Of a stretch of 64,000 nucleotides of DNA, positions 10,193 through 25,218 are shown piece after piece. This DNA comes from Hydractinia symbiolongicarpus (taxonomy: Eukaryota > Cnidaria > Hydrozoa > Anthoathecata > Hydractiniidae). Both the position numbers and the translations under genes were made by a program. Position 1 is the stretch's first letter. Each line of letters begins with the position of its first letter. The notes below the pieces were generated by a model, which saw only the letters and a list, made by a program, of their open reading frames with translations, did no database searches and was not told the origin of the DNA. Where the stretch lies: positions 30,508,501 through 30,572,500 of the forward strand of contig NC_079879.1 in assembly GCF_029227915.1 (NCBI RefSeq), given 5' to 3'.

Positions 10193-13100
10193 GATTGTTT
10201 AGTATATTCTTTCAGTGTATGTTTGTTTCACCTAAAAGAAAGATCGCTTTAGTAACTTGAACATCAATCCAGTAATGATGGCTTATTTATGTCAACTTTG
10301 AATGACATTTCTCGAACATTTCTCGTTCAATTAGACATACCACGAGGTATAATACGAAAGTAATCGCTGTTTGGTTTTTAAGAGAGGATTTCCTTCACGT
10401 AAATATTGAAGTGTGTTCCATCGATAAAGATATACCTTGTTCCCAGGACCTTATACTTATTACAGCTAACGTTCTATTCTTCAAGAAAATCTGTATTGAC
10501 AACTCGTACCCAGTATACATCATTGGTTACTTAGAGAATAAACAGGAAATAGATAAGGTACTAAAGGCGTTCTAACCGACATGTTTTATTTTTTATTACG
10601 GAGGAAATAGATTTGTGGTCACATATAAAAGAGTCAATCCTCACTGTGAAATTATTTAATCGTCTTTAAACCTGTCTGATTTTTTGAAAACAGACCAAGT
10701 AAGCAAGCAATAAAAGTCATTAAAAAAGATATAATCTCCCGGTCGGAGTGTCACGTGGTACTTTTGGTTGAGGGTAAAAACAGATTTTTTATAGTCACAC
10801 TCTAACACACTTTATCAGGTTTAAAATTAGACAACGAAGATTTTATCAGATATTTTTTCCTTATTTATGAAGAGCTGATCTCGTAAACGGCGTGTTTTCT
10901 CCGAAACTATAATGGCTACTCTAAAAAATACTGACCTGTGATTGGTTTAAAAATGTTAACATCACCTAGTCTTTACATAAAATCTGTCATAAACAAAAAC
11001 TTTGATATCCCATACCATTTCAACCATCAACTCATTTTCTCTGCTTTTCTCAAATTTTCAAACTTGTCACAAATCTTTTGACACTTAACACTCAACATTT
11101 ATGCAAGCACATTTTTTAAATGGCGCGCTAAATATGTTAAAATACATTTGTTAATTAGCACAATTTGCGATGATTATCTCTTTGAAACTTGCTAATTAGT
11201 GTATTCTAATGTCGTTTCAAAAGGGACGGGTACAAACATTTGTACTTTAACTTTCTATATTTCTCAACGCTATTTCAATTATTCGTTTAATGAGCCTGCA
11301 GCTCATTCAGAGATTAAGTTAATAGCTAACTCGTGTTAACAATGGAAATTATATGTCAGTAAGAACAGTTTCCCGCCCTTTTTACAGCTTTTTGATTTAT
11401 TAAAACGTACTAGCTTTTTAAAGCGCAAGACTGACATGGCGAGTTGCAATTTTTTTCAAAATGGTAGCAAAATATTCGAGTTGAAAGTTCCGTCATTTTT
11501 AAATTCCCATCAGTACACAAATTTCACTTAAAACTACTAAATAAATATAACAAAAATACATAAAAACAGCAACCATTAATACACAACATTTCCACAACAA
11601 CGATGCAAACGTTTTATGATGCAGAATTTGATAAATGTTTTTCCCTTTACGCCAACTGTCCTAATATTGGCTCCATGATATTATGCTACGCTATTGTTCA
11701 TACGAGACCACCTCTGGTTGCTTATAATAGTATTAATCCATTTTATATCTGAGATGATTGTCATATATAGCAGCTGTGCAAACATCAAGTAATTTTAATT
11801 GACAACTCAAATAAAATATAATTATAAATTCTATTGCTATGATTACGAGAAATTTTGTTTTCAATTTGACGTCGACACTGTTAATTCGTTTTCTTGATAA
11901 TATTTTATCAGAATATATTTTTAAGAGAACGAATTTGCTCCCATTAAATCAACGTCTCTGCATCAAAAACAGACGAAAAGAGTCATGGTTGTCTGGTTTA
12001 GTATGTGTTCGCAATAAAAATGTTTTCATTAACATTAAATTCTATGTTGATGAATTTTAGAAGTCTTCTTTGCGTGTCTTTTCCATGACATCGGTTTGAA
12101 CCACAAAAACTAAATTATCAACTAGCAAGATGTTGTCAACTGTCACACAAGAATGTGTAACTGTTAACAGACACGAGATGTGTCTAACACGCTTTATAAG
12201 TACACGAGAATGAAAATTTACGCTGTCGTTTATACTATCTCGGATATCTAGTAAAGTAACGGATCGTTTCTATTGCTTTTAATACTCAGAGCGTCACAAT
12301 GACTTACTAAGAGCATTTAAGCCTTATTACGATACAATAAAAAATTACGCGCGTTTTATGAAGATTTTAGGGATTTTCGTAAAGAAATAACAACCATAAC
12401 GAACCCATATTTTTGGCTAAAAATTGACCCCCTCTTGCGAAAGTGACGTCATAAATTTTTTTAAAAAATTTCCCAATCAATGACGCATCATCTAACGTTA
12501 TGTTTCTGTTTGTTGTGTACCTACAACCGATAAATAACTTGAGTATACTTACCTTTGTTACTTCTTCACAAAACATAAATATCCTGAGTAAACTACAGTT
12601 GTAATTAAAATATTCCCCAACAGCCGACTTTTATGTAAGTATAAAGAAAATGTGAACAAGTTTTTGTAACGAATATATCTTCTTCTCTGACTTTTGTTAC
12701 CGTGATTTTTCAATTATCTAAAGGTGGTTCCAGATTTACATTTTGTTTACACTTTCTTAATTTTGATTGGTTGATAATTAGTACACTGTCAAACGATTGG
12801 TTAATTTTATACAGAGGTAAAAATAATCAGAAACAAAGCTTTATTATGGATTACAAATATTTTAGAAATGTAAGAAACTGGTACTACCGTTAGATCTTTT
12901 ATAATTACCCTAGTTTAAAACTCCTGAAAATTATTTTGCAAAATAAAAAGAAAAAGGCAGTGTTTTAATTTTGTTTTCATGAAAGCATTACACCCGATTA
13001 ATTTTTCTGTTAAAGTTGTTTCTTTTTTATTCTCCTTAAGATTAATAAAAGACATATACAGACCATATAAATTTTACACGTGAATTTAGATTTAACCAAC

Positions 13101-16100
13101 AGAATCAAAAAAGTAACAACAATAATAAAGATACTACTACATATTCCTTTACAACACTCACTTTTAAATGTTCAACTCTTTTCCTTCACCACTTAATATG
13201 TCAAGCACAGTTCAAAAAATGCAGAAAAAAGCGAAAAATGGTCCATTAAAGAGAGCTTCCGATGCAAAACATTCCCCCCTTTTAATTCGCCTATTGTTTG
13301 TTCTGTTTGTTTGTGTAACCAATGAAAAATGCTTGCTTGCTTGCCACAGGGTTCGACTCTTTGTACTACAAACTAAATATAACTCGCTAAAACAACATTA
13401 AAGCCGCACGTTGAAGTCTTCTCCTGCGTCTTAACTTCTCTCGATTTTTTTATAAACAAAATGGAAACAGAAATACGTTTTTTCTTCGTGATTCACAAAT
13501 CCAGGTTCATACAATCAAACAACTTAGAAAGCATATTTAATAGTTTTATTTTTTTATTATGTGTTTTTTCGCATGCAATCAGACATTTTGACATTTTTTG
13601 TGATGTCAAAGGATATATATTGGGCTCTTACATGTTGACATAAAAAATATGAGAAGATAAATATAAATATATATTCGTTATTTTGAAAACCATCTAAATC
13701 TTTAGACAAAATCGGAAAAATGATATTCAAAAATATAGCGAGCGACAACCTCGTTCTTTACAATTTTGTTGACTTATCAATTTTTCTGAATCTGGTTGTT
13801 TAAAGGATCTTTTAACTAAAACCTTTTTTACCCATTTTTAACTAAATAAATCACTAAAACCCTGTGATGAAGTGGACCCTGGGAACAATAGCCAAATATT
13901 CCGGATGGGATTAAGTTTTGACATATGTGAATTTTTTTGTTTATTATTTTCGCCAAACCGGAGGGGCATGGTTAATGTTCTGTCAATCGGAGGAAGGCAC
14001 ATTTCCAACAAAAAATTATAACGCTCGACCAAATGTTGCGCAATGGTGAAAAAATTATTTTTGGTTGAGGTGAGTCACAGGAAAAATCAGGCCAATGAAA
14101 TGGGAGTCTCCCTATTTTATACAATTTTAAGCATATTATTTCTTTTATATACATATTTTTTTATAACAAAATTTTTATAGGAACAAGGCCAAGAAAATGA
14201 ATACAAATAGAAGAAATAGCAATGCTTTTATTTTACTCCTTTCCCCGCAAAAAAACAACAAACGCAGAAGAAAAAGAATTGAGATTTTCGCAGAATCCAT
14301 TGTTTCGAAATATATGACCATGATCAATTGAAAATCATGCATATTCCCCTTGTTTTATGTATAAAAGTTTAGGGCTAATATGTGGAATAACCGCAGTCGA
14401 TGTGCATAATTCCTAAATTATCATTCCGTAACATACTTAGGTTTTAAGTTGTAAAAAAATTGTAATGTACTGTAAAATTTATTTATGCATTGCATAAAAT
14501 GCCAGAACATATTTACAACAACAATATCATTGTCACTTACATCAAAACAAAAGTCCACGTCTTTTGAGATCTAACCATATACCTCTCCTTAAGTTCTCTT
14601 ATTTAAATACTCACCAAAGAATATGACTCAAATACCTATTGAACAATCTTTATTTTTGCGTGACAACATTGAGAGGTTTGGAATGAGCAAGAGAAGCATT
14701 TAGAGTACATTACTAATCCACCTGTACACAGAACAGCGTGAGAAAAAAGTTGTTGAAACTTTAATGAAAGCAAGAAATAGAAAATGTGGTAACAATTCAA
14801 ATTAATCCGTAAGAAAATCAACAATTCATGTTTCAAGCCCTCTAATGCTATTATATGTCAATCCTATCTCACGTGTATTTTTTTCATTATATTTACTCTG
14901 GCTTGTATATACGTAAATTTGTTTAACGATTGGGAAGTGAAGAATGAGTGGTCGTAGCAGGATATTTAAAATATGCACGTACCCAGGGCTGAGTCATGTA
15001 GGATCATATCAGAAGTAATCGGCGTGCGTTTTAGCCAATCAAAATGCTTTATAAACAGCACCATAAACATTCTCACATATGCAACATAGTTGCCAGGGTA
15101 ACATCAGCTCAGTTCCAACAAAAGATTTTCTATTAATTCGTTAATTACATAATTTTTAGTGAATAGTTAGTTCCAAGCAATATTTCAAAAAAATTGAGCC
15201 TGGATATTATTTTTTAAAAACTTAAAAAGAAAAAAGGAAGTCCAAACTGTCAAACTCACATTTCTCATACCAATATCTCGTTTTCATTCGGCCGCATTTT
15301 TTGCTTTAGCGCAATCTAGTACTCTGTGATGTTTGCTAACACCCATGAAGAGAGTTACAAGATAAGGAAAGGCCTTGCCACATAATGTTATAAAAAATAA
15401 CAACTCCTTTTATAAAAAAATAACAAACTTTTTGCTTTTGTTTCTGTTGACAGTTATGGAAAAATGTCAACCATCGGGAAGAATTGAAGTTGTATACCAC
15501 AATAAAAATAAATGAACAATGAGAAACCGTTATTTCATGTATTTTTAGGGAGATGTAGAAAGTATGAAATATGTGTATACGTAGAGAACGAACTGCTTTT
15601 TTGTATAGAAAACGAATAAAGTATCGTGGCTTATTCCTTTGACAGTGTGATGTCATAATAACAATGGCTATTATGATCTCGTTTTCCGGTGTTTCTTTCA
15701 TTCACGGTGTTTGGTTATTGCGGAAATACTCTTTATAGTTTTTTTAAGTTAAATGTCATCACACAACAAAACACAATTCTACCAAATTTTCTGAAAGATT
15801 GGGTAGGAGACTGGCTTTTTAACAATAATTTAAGATTCTCTGCTTATGTTTCGTTCACTTTCTCTTTCAGGCTTACACACTTTATATTTTACAATATTTC
15901 AAGAGGTTTATATTTCAAGAAACAATGCACCGTCGCATATAACCTTTGATCTTACAACGCCCGCCTTATTGGCGGCAATTTTAATGTAGCGGCGTTATAA
16001 AGAACATGTGCGGCATTGATTCCAACTTGGCCGTCACTTTGCTCAAAATATACACAATTCATCACGACCAATATTGCTAAAGTATCAAAAATACAGTACA

Positions 16101-17720
16101 CTCTTTCATCCTGGAAATTCTAGAACATTTTAAGAAGTATTTATAACCAATGTTTTCACTTCCTTAAATACCGAATATTTTTTTCGGCAAAACTATTTTC
16201 TTAAATGACTCTTCTTCCGTGTGTACTTTACACTTTCTATCGTGCTTTCTTAAAGAAACTTTCTGTTTTCTTGCACATTCGAGATAAAAAAAGTCTACTG
16301 TGATAAATAGGTAACGAGAATCGTAAATACTGCCCACTAAAGATGCATGAAGCTATTTCCATATCATATCCCAGATTAGTAAATGACTCCCAGAGTGGGA
16401 AGTCAAACTCGCAAACATCATATATATAAAAAAAAATGATAAAATTACCTTTCGATTTTCATCTTTTAAAAAACACCGCCATTTACTTACACTACAATCA
16501 AATACATTTCACATCTGGTGTGAGATGGAGGGGATATAAGAGAAATGATTTAAAGTTAAAGAATGTTGATATCTTATTACGAAGAAATCCGTTCAGGAAA
16601 AAAATACCTAATGTTTTTATTGGCAATGCAACTTTTCGAAATCTTTAATGACCCTTGTCAGTTTTTGTGTGTCGTTTACAACACCGCTTGTAGAATTGAA
16701 TTGCAAGTGACAACTTCCCAGTTTGAGTGTCGCTGCCAGAAAAAAAATTAATTTTGAACAGTTAAGACAAGCACCTCGCTTACTAAGTTGCAAGGAGAGA
16801 AATCAAAGGAAGTCAATTATTCGTTTTTGTGCAACTAACTTAGCAGAGAATATTTAGAGAACTGTTTGAATTTCGCTACTGATTTTTCCAACCTAAGTCC
16901 AGTCTGTGAAATAGTGGCTCTGGTGCGAAACAAAGAATTTCAGTTACATCTGTTTTATTTCTGTCTGCTTCTGTAGTGATTCTAAATTATGCATCCAAAC
17001 AAGATTTCTATTTTAGATGTCTATTTTACCCACTTGTGTTATTGTAGAGGGGAGGTCTTGCGTAGCGATATATCACAATTTTTTGGGTGGTACATGGAGC
17101 AGAAAATTAACCTACAATATGTTGTGCTATGAAACATTTTAAAGCATTAGTATATTTATCTCTTGAGCTGAATCCTTTTCCTTCAGCTATTAACCCCTTT
17201 TTATAATGGTCTTTTTTAGTATCAAATATTCTTGTGAGGGAGAGGCATTGTTTTTACCGCTCACTATTGTGAGTCGATTGAATTGGATGGTGCGTGAGGT
17301 TTGTTTGCTAAATACTTCCGATAATAATACCTTTTGTAATATTACCTATCCATCTAGATATTACCAACTCTCAAAATAAGATTATGGATAGTGGGTTACA
17401 ACGCATCCACCCTACACATCAAGTATAAATAGGGTTATTCACACCTAATAATTATTGTGTTTTAAATTTAAAGTATATGCTTAATTTTCTGATGAATTTG
17501 AGAATCAATATGTTAATACCCATTAAGCCTACAGAAACAGGTATACATCGGATTTATTAACCTTTCCTGATGACTTTTGCTGCTCATTTTTGTAGTTTGT
17601 TTTCAAATATAACAAAAAAATTAACAAGCGTTGCCTAAAGCTACTAAATGAGGGTTAAGAAGCTTTTTCTATTGCCCTTTTAGTTGTGGTGCGGAACGGC
17701 ACCTTTTACCCAAGAAGAAA

Positions 17721-17753
17721 CACGTGGTGGCTTCCACTTTCCACAACCACGTG
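17721..17753. promoter_or_regulatory. paired CACGTG E-boxes in inverted arrangement
   Basis: CACGTGGT and ACCACGTG lie about 16 bp apart as an inverted repeat, in a locally GC-richer patch (17690-17790) of otherwise AT-rich DNA. CACGTG is the canonical site for bHLH-zip factors of the Myc/Max/USF and circadian classes. Whether it is used is unknown. Confidence 0.3.
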
Positions 17754-20700
17754 ACCGGCTGAATGGTTTCATTGGTAACGAGACATATGTATGGCTTTCA
17801 TTGTGTTTTTGAGTGTGTACAAAAACAAACACGCAAGAGCAAAAACAAACAAATTAGAAACGTCATTCAAAAAATAAATCTAAAAAAAATAAAAAGCTCT
17901 AAACAAACAAAATGGAGGTACTTACATTAAGGGTTTCAAGCAGACGTTATGATGAATGACAATTTGGAAAAAAAAGAAGTAAATGTACACGTTGTATCCT
18001 GTACTTAACATCACAAGCATCATTCCAACAGCGGAAAAACTTACTTCGGTTCAAATATATACAGAACATTTGATCTAGATTAAGAGACGTCAATGGAATC
18101 AATTCAGAAACACTTGAACGTAACAATGAAGAGATTAGTAAGCCATGCTTAAGTATAAATAAATGTAATACTTTAAAAGCACTATCGTGGTTGTTTTTTT
18201 TAGTGAAGAGATAAGCGAATGGGATATATATTATGTGTTAATGAATTTAATCTGATATGACGTCAAGCGTGACTGATAAGACTTTACAGTTAAGTTAATT
18301 TAGCATAAGTAGGACTAAATTTAGAATTCTTTTTATATAGAAGATCAGAGATTTAACCCTGCCTGTTTTTGTCTTTTGATAACGATTTTAATCCTGGTAT
18401 GATTTTTTTGGAGGAAAATTGGTTTTCGGTGTACCGTTTGTAGAAACATGATCCCCCTCCTTCTTTTCTCGTAACCATTCTAAATTCTGGCGTAGATTAA
18501 ATATCAAACTTAACAGTGTTGTGTTGTAGACAAAACGCGATAACAATATGTTTTTAAAATTTTTTTACTTTATTTTTAACAACGAATACACACATACTAG
18601 CTTTTGCATAATTTAAATAGAGACCGAAATTGCAACAAAATCCAATTTTTTTTTAGTTACAATATCTGAAGTTCTGAGAGGTCTAAGGTCTACAAATTTT
18701 TCAACATCAAGTTTAATAAAAAAGTACACTCTTAGCAAAATGGATTTATTAAAAAATGGCAAGAGAGGAAGTATGTTAGATTTTATTATTCCTAAAGAAA
18801 GAATGATTGTAACAGGTCGGCTTCTTTTGTGGTGCGTTCCAATAAACCGTTTTTATCAAGCCGTTATGATGCAAAATTATATTTGAAGCAGTGCTTGTTA
18901 AAGACTGTGCAATACTAATTAAAATTATTTAAACCAATGATGCAATGATATTGAATGACGAGAAAGATTTGACGTTAAAATCATATCACGACTTAAATAC
19001 ATGGATGACGAAAACCTGATTGTACGCCTTAAAAAAATGAAAAACACTTCAATGGTGTAGTATCATCATGTGAGCGGGAGAGTAAAATGAAAGTTTAAGT
19101 GGGCACATAAAGCTGTCATATCTTCAAATGATTAATTTTAAAAGTTTTTAATTTTATGGTACTCAGGAAGGATAACATCCAGGTATGGTTATTAAAAATA
19201 AAACTTTTCCTGGAGTTTCCCTCTTCCTTCCTAACGACTTTTAGGCATCCGTTTAACCTGATATAATGCCTGTTAACTACCGTTGATTGCTGGTCACTGC
19301 TGGTCACTGCACCAACCACATTGCTGGAACGAAGTGACACAGTTTTTTTTTACCTTATATTTGAATCCTGAACATTTTTGGGTCCATCCTAAATCCTATG
19401 TCCTTCAGTAGAATTTTGATTCGATATTATCCGGTTTATTATATTGAGTTGTAAGGTAGAAGTAAAATAAAGCTAAAAAATAATTATGTTGACGTAAAAA
19501 AACAATTGCGGAATTTAAATTTGCAAATAGGAGATCAAGAAATGCGTAGAACGCAGAATCAAAAATTGCATTGACAATATTCTTAAAAAAATCTAATGCT
19601 AAATTTATAGGATAATTATAAAGGTTAGTTCGTACGAAGGTTCGTACTATTTCAAGAATGCGAAACTCAAGTTTGCGAATACTAGACAAACTCGCAAAAA
19701 TTAACCCTGCATTTTTTCTTTTTTATTTCTTCCCTAAAGGTACAAAAAGATAAAAAAGAAAAAAAAATCTAATAGTTATATAAAAAGGAGATTTTCAAAA
19801 TAAAATAGAACTTACCGAACTAGTATCATATAGTATATGTAACTCATCAATCCTGTTAGACGCCGATAGGGAAAAATGTTTTTTCTATTAAAAATTTCTC
19901 GTAACATTATAAAAAGCGAAATGGTTGGATATAAATCATTTCCCCGTCACTTTAAGCTGCTACATTTCCTCAACACGAATTTTTAATTTGTCTGCCTAAA
20001 CTTGCTTCAATTAACGAAAAGTATATTCCGGATTAATTTTGTTCCCTTAACTCTTCTCAATTGATACATCCAACAAAGATATAGACTAAGAAATAAGTAC
20101 TTCATACCTTGCTAATGCCTCTCATCTGTTAGATGTTCCGTGACAAACCCTTCTTATATGAAAATAAGACAAAGAACACTATTGTCAACTTTTTGGCCCA
20201 TCGTCAATAAGTGATATTGACATTAAACCAACAATGACACGTGTTCAGTGGTTGAAAATCATCCCAAAACTTCAACGCTCTTAATGCGTGCTTTGAGATG
20301 AAGAGCAATTATAACTCACCACTCTGGCACAGATACATTTCAATACAAAGAGCTCTCAGGAACGTCTTGAGAGAAAGAAACTGTATCATTTTACATTAAC
20401 TATAGCTACTTCGAATGTCCAAGGGCAATTTATATGCTCTGTTTAAAAATAAACTACTTGCTTTTATTATTTCTTTAACCCACGCTCGATATTTCCACAA
20501 CATCTCGTTTTGAAGTCGGTCCAATATCAACAAGTAAAATGTGTTGACGAAACAAATCAATCGTTCAACACTTTCTTTATCGTAACACATGAAACAATTC
20601 CAGGTGAAGTGGAACAGTAGCTTTTGAAGTGGCGACGAATTTTAGCGCTTATAAAAAGTTGGAGCCGTGCGAAAATATGGGTCGAGTGTTGTTTTAGCGA

Positions 20701-22362
20701 CATAGCGAAGCGATTTAGCGACGTTACAACACAATTTTGCATTTTCATGATTATTTATTTTCTTGTAAAAAACTAAAATTACTAAGCCTATAACATAATA
20801 TGCAAAATTTTGCACTGGCTTATAAATAATAATATTAATAAAACAAAATCGCCTAAACTATTTATCGGTTCAAACTTCAACAAACAACTACTTGGACAAA
20901 TATTTATAACTGTAACTTTTTCCTCTCTATAAAATGACAAATATATAGAATGTTCCCCAAACAGAGATTAACGGTTCTGACCAAACCTCGTTCACACAAA
21001 GATACATGACGCCCTGTGTATTGATGTATTTGGGTTACATAAGACTAGTCCTTATCCCTCTCACAGCTTTGGCTCTGACACAAATAACAGACATTATAAT
21101 AAAGATGACTATTTCTTTAGTATGGATGATCAAACAAATTGGTGACGAAAGCCCTTGTACTTGCTTCAGTTTTTTTACATTCCTTTTTAATTTATTTTCT
21201 TCGAATTCAAGTGTAAAAGTCGGATAATTTATCGTTTTTTTTAAAAAAGGGGTAACATAATTTGGGCAGAAAATTCAAATTTTTGAAATCACTGAACTCA
21301 AAATCACGAAAATTTTTCAAAGTAACCAGCTAGTATAACCATTGAATAGCAAAATTTAAAATTTGGATGATGTCTTGCGTAGAAAAATGATCAGATCTTA
21401 TGCTTTTCACCCCTGCGTATAAAATGACCCCCAGAAATTTTGATTTTTGGATATTCCGTATTTGTCCATGCGTATTTTTCTCAGCCTATAAATTAGTCAA
21501 ATAGGATAAGACATGAGTCTAGAATATATGTATGTTTCTACAATAACATACTTCAACATCATCCAATATACTTCTTTTGATTCTAAAGATTTATTATCAT
21601 CCGAGACTACATATTTTTACTTTTGAAAATAAGCACATCTAGTTAAAATTCAAGTGTTCTCATAAAAAAACGTGTTCTTCCTCTAAAAGTTATTCCCACA
21701 AATAGATGTTTGTTCACATTCCGATGATCCGAGATTACATCTCTAAGAATATTTTTCCTCATTTAAACAGCTTAATTAATGAAAGGTGAGCCTATCAATA
21801 AAACACAAATTCGACCTGTCAGAACAAGAACCCGCTACCTTCCCTGAAATATTTTTTATGGGTTTCAAACAATTTTTCTGTGAATTACGAACCTTGGAGT
21901 GGCGCAATGAGCTCCCTGTGTCACTATGTGAACTAATCACATTTAAGAAATCAGAAAACAAAATTTACATTTCGTCAGCATATTTTCAGTAACCGCACGA
22001 CTTGTCTACAGTTATTACCTTTACTTTTGTTGGTACGCTCGTAAATTCTTGTAATGTCAACATGTCAATGCGAGAAAGCGATTTTAAATTAAGCAGAAAA
22101 TCTAAAAATAGTTAAGATAAGAAGAGAAATGAAAGAACATCTATTATTCCATGTTGCCGTCAGTTCCTCAATTCCTTAAGAATCCAGTTCCTCTATATTT
22201 AGAAATAATATAACGAACACATCACGTACCTGAAGGTAAACATGCACGCCCTTTTATAGGTTTGTTGCAATTGGTTTGTGTTAACAATGGTACTGATAAT
22301 AACTTCTTAGTGTTCCACTTTAATTACAGGCGCCTGACAATCTGAATCAAGATGCAGTTGGT

Positions 22363-22503
22363 CACGTAAGGTGTCACGTTTTTTTCCACGTAAGGTGTCA
22401 CGTTTTTTTCCACGTAAGGTGTCACGTTTTTTTCCACGTAAGGTGTCACGTTTTTTTCCACGTAAGGTGTCACGTTTTTTTCCACGTAAGGTGTCACGTT
22501 TTT
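22363..22503. repeat. 24-bp minisatellite, nearly six identical copies
   Basis: A unit of 24 bp beginning CACGTAAGGTGTCACG and ending in a T run is repeated from 22363 at exact 24-bp spacing, with essentially no divergence until the last, truncated copy. Every unit has two ACGT cores. A minus-strand frame through it reads KNVTPYVE repeats, but nothing suggests a gene. Confidence 0.95.
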
Positions 22504-25176
22504 GTAAAAAACATTACGGCTATTTTCCAGAATAATTTCGATGTTAATTTTAATTTTCAAAAATTGTTTGCACAATTAGAATAGCTTGTATGTACGTGTA
22601 ATTTACTGCAGTTGCGCGATTAAAGAAAAACATGTCCATTCATTAGACTCACTAAGATTTGGGCATTTCCTGTTGTGATGTTTGAATCTGAAAGAAGAAG
22701 CCATATTGTGCAAGTTGTTAGCAAATTTTAGCATGTTATTAGTCGGAAGGATATTCCCCGCCACCAACGCTAGATATTCAAGATATTTCTCGCAAACATT
22801 TTAAACCTCTTATTTACTCACATTAACACACATAAAAACAACTCGCGAAGCACCACTTCTATTTCGGGCATCTCCCTCGCCTTTAAAATGAATAATTTCC
22901 GGCGCGTTATATTTCCAACAAAAGAAAAAACAATTTAACGGTCAGTGATTTTATTCATTTCTTGGCTGTTGTTGTATCGTAATTTGTTTGTGAAGGCAGT
23001 TCGCATGCTAAATTATAAGCATCGAGAGAACCTGTTCTTTGCGCTTGTGCAAGCGAGTTTTTGTGTTTGTGTAAGCAAGTCTAGATATATATGTAAATCA
23101 GCATGAATAAATCGAGACTAGAGTAACAAGCTGTAATATCTCATAAAACGACACGTTCGTTTTTAACTTCAATCTTAGTGCAATGAAGCAATTAGTTACC
23201 AAACAGCTGTCTCATACGCGTGCGCAGGAGCTAAAACAAAACATGAACCTACCAAGCACCTTTGATTCTTGTAGTCAAGCTAACACATTCACGATCTTAA
23301 GGAAAATGGTCACACATTATTATAAGCGAGACTGATAAAGGCTATATCTAATTAATAAGGAACGTCATGCGTTGAAAAAGAACACGTTTCGGTACATCCT
23401 GTGTAACCTTATAGAAACAGAAGAAGAGAAGTTGAGGTAATGTTTCCGCATTACTGTCAAAACTTTCAACAGTTTGTAAATAGATTGACAAGTGGACAAT
23501 CACAACAACAGTAATCAACAATCAATTCCACATACAAGACAGTGATCGGAGCACAACCACACCATTTAAAATTAACCTTCAGCTCGTTGTCGGAACAAAA
23601 AAAAACGTAAGAGAGCAAAGTGCAGTAATTAGCTTTGTTTAGATTTCACTGATTTGACAGACTGGAGAGTGAGTTGATGAATTGGGTAGCTTGTGGTTAG
23701 GAAATGATTTCTGATTTCCCCTTACAGCTTTCTAACCACCATTAAAAATTAGACGACGAATCACGAAGATCTGGTTGAGCCTCACAGTTTAAAACCAATA
23801 ACTTTTGAGGACTAGGTTATGACAAGTGCTCTACAAAGAGATTGAGTTAGCCTATCTAAAGATAGCCTGAACCATTTAGGTGTTTCCCTTTGCCAGTTAA
23901 TATTTTTTTGGCCAAAAAAGGTATTTCAAATACAGGTTCGTATTCTAAGGGTTAAAGTGAAAAATGAATTAAACAATTTTCTTTCACCGAATAAAACACG
24001 CAAAATGCGAGATATTAAAAACATTTAGATGAAAGGACAGACAGCAACGCAAGTCAAACCTTTTCGACGGGTACTTCGAATATCACTGTAAAAAAAAACA
24101 CAAAATTTCATTATCATATTTTTTTCTTTCTTAATTAATCAGTCTTAAATTACTATGTATTGTTTCATTGTCTTTCTCTTTGGTTGATGCGCCATGCACA
24201 GATCATTTGTTTATATAAGGAAGAATCCTCGTCATTTTGTGACAATCAGTGGACACACAATGTGCAGTAGATCTTACAATGAAAGAAACGTAAAGCCAGA
24301 TTTCGATGATTGCCGCGTGTGGCCAGGGGCTATAAATAATTAAAAGCAAATTATTTACATGTGGAACTCAATCAGTGCGAAAGAAAAATTTTTCTCATAA
24401 GCTAACCACTATGCCTATAAAATCAGGACAAATAACATGCTACGACACTCTCTGACTTCCAAACGGCATTTACTTGGATAAGCATAGAAAAGCATCCACA
24501 AAGGAGAACCGTATTAAGCACCCGATATTTGCCTGCACGTTATCACGATTTTGTGATTATAAAAAAAAGGACATTCTCTGCTTTCCTATGAATATTTGCA
24601 GCTTGAACGGATTATAATAAACAGACAAAGAGAACAGGAAAACTAAAAGAAAAAAAAACGGTTTGCGTTCTGTGCGGTGGTTTGTGCAGAGTGTAGTGGT
24701 TGGTGCTTATACTACTCAATGGAAGTGTTTATTTGTTTACCTGCGTTTGTATCATCTTACAATACCACAAAAGTGCAAGTATTGCAGTTAAAACGCTCTT
24801 AAGTTCGTGAAAAAAAGGGTAGAAGCGAAACAATTACCGTCGATTTTCCCACGTAAAAATTTTGAATCGCGTTCAGTGGTTTGCACCATCAACTGCGTTG
24901 AGATGAAGGACTAAAACAAATAACAACAACAATTAAAAAAATAAATAAATATTGTAAAGCAGATGAAATATATTGCAGCAGGGAGTCTAGCATAACTCGA
25001 AAGTACATAAAGTGGTACTCGACGCCCTCGACGCAATCAAGCATTCAGTCTAACAGTTATATCAGATGTATTTGAGTTACACGGCACACAAGAAAAAACA
25101 AACAAAAAAACAAAAAAAACAACAACACAGTTATGTACATATTTATTTTTAAAAAAATAACCCCTTATCACTTAAA

Positions 25177-25218
25177 TTATTTTGGTCTGACAGCTTTGTT
25201 CTGCTGATTGCCGCCAAA
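25177..25218 (-). CDS. candidate last coding exon of BRD8
   Basis: This exon is preceded by a minus-strand AG and would continue the BRD8 frame from exon 21 in phase 0. It encodes FGGNQQNKAVRPK followed by TAA. From memory, some vertebrate BRD8 isoforms end in a short GG-containing basic tail, which weakly supports it. Alternatives are a stop at an acceptor near 24085 (TGA as its first codon), a 25393-25480 exon spliced in another phase, or read-through after 26197. Choosing among them needs RNA evidence. Confidence 0.35.
   Translation of the reverse strand, partial: FGGNQQNKAVRPK

Larger units (their letters stand above)
10193..25176. other. large gene-poor intergenic region
   Basis: About 15 kb between the protease start and the 3' end of BRD8. 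I found no frame with a recognisable domain and no convincing exon series on either strand. It should include the protease promoter just right of 10192 and perhaps 5' non-coding exons. A few isolated minus-strand acceptor/donor pairs (for example near 19810-19845 and 20109-20130) could be untranslated exons, but this cannot be shown from sequence alone. It holds an E-box palindrome at 17721-17753 and a 24-bp array at 22363-22503. Confidence 0.5.

Noticed and set aside
12367-12576. 69-codon minus-strand frame, as well as other 60-75 codon frames in 10-25 kb
   Set aside because: Length expected by chance; no recognisable domain or splice partners.
22324-22575. Minus-strand frame with KNVTPYVE repeats
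   Set aside because: Produced by the 24-bp tandem array; no sign of coding selection.
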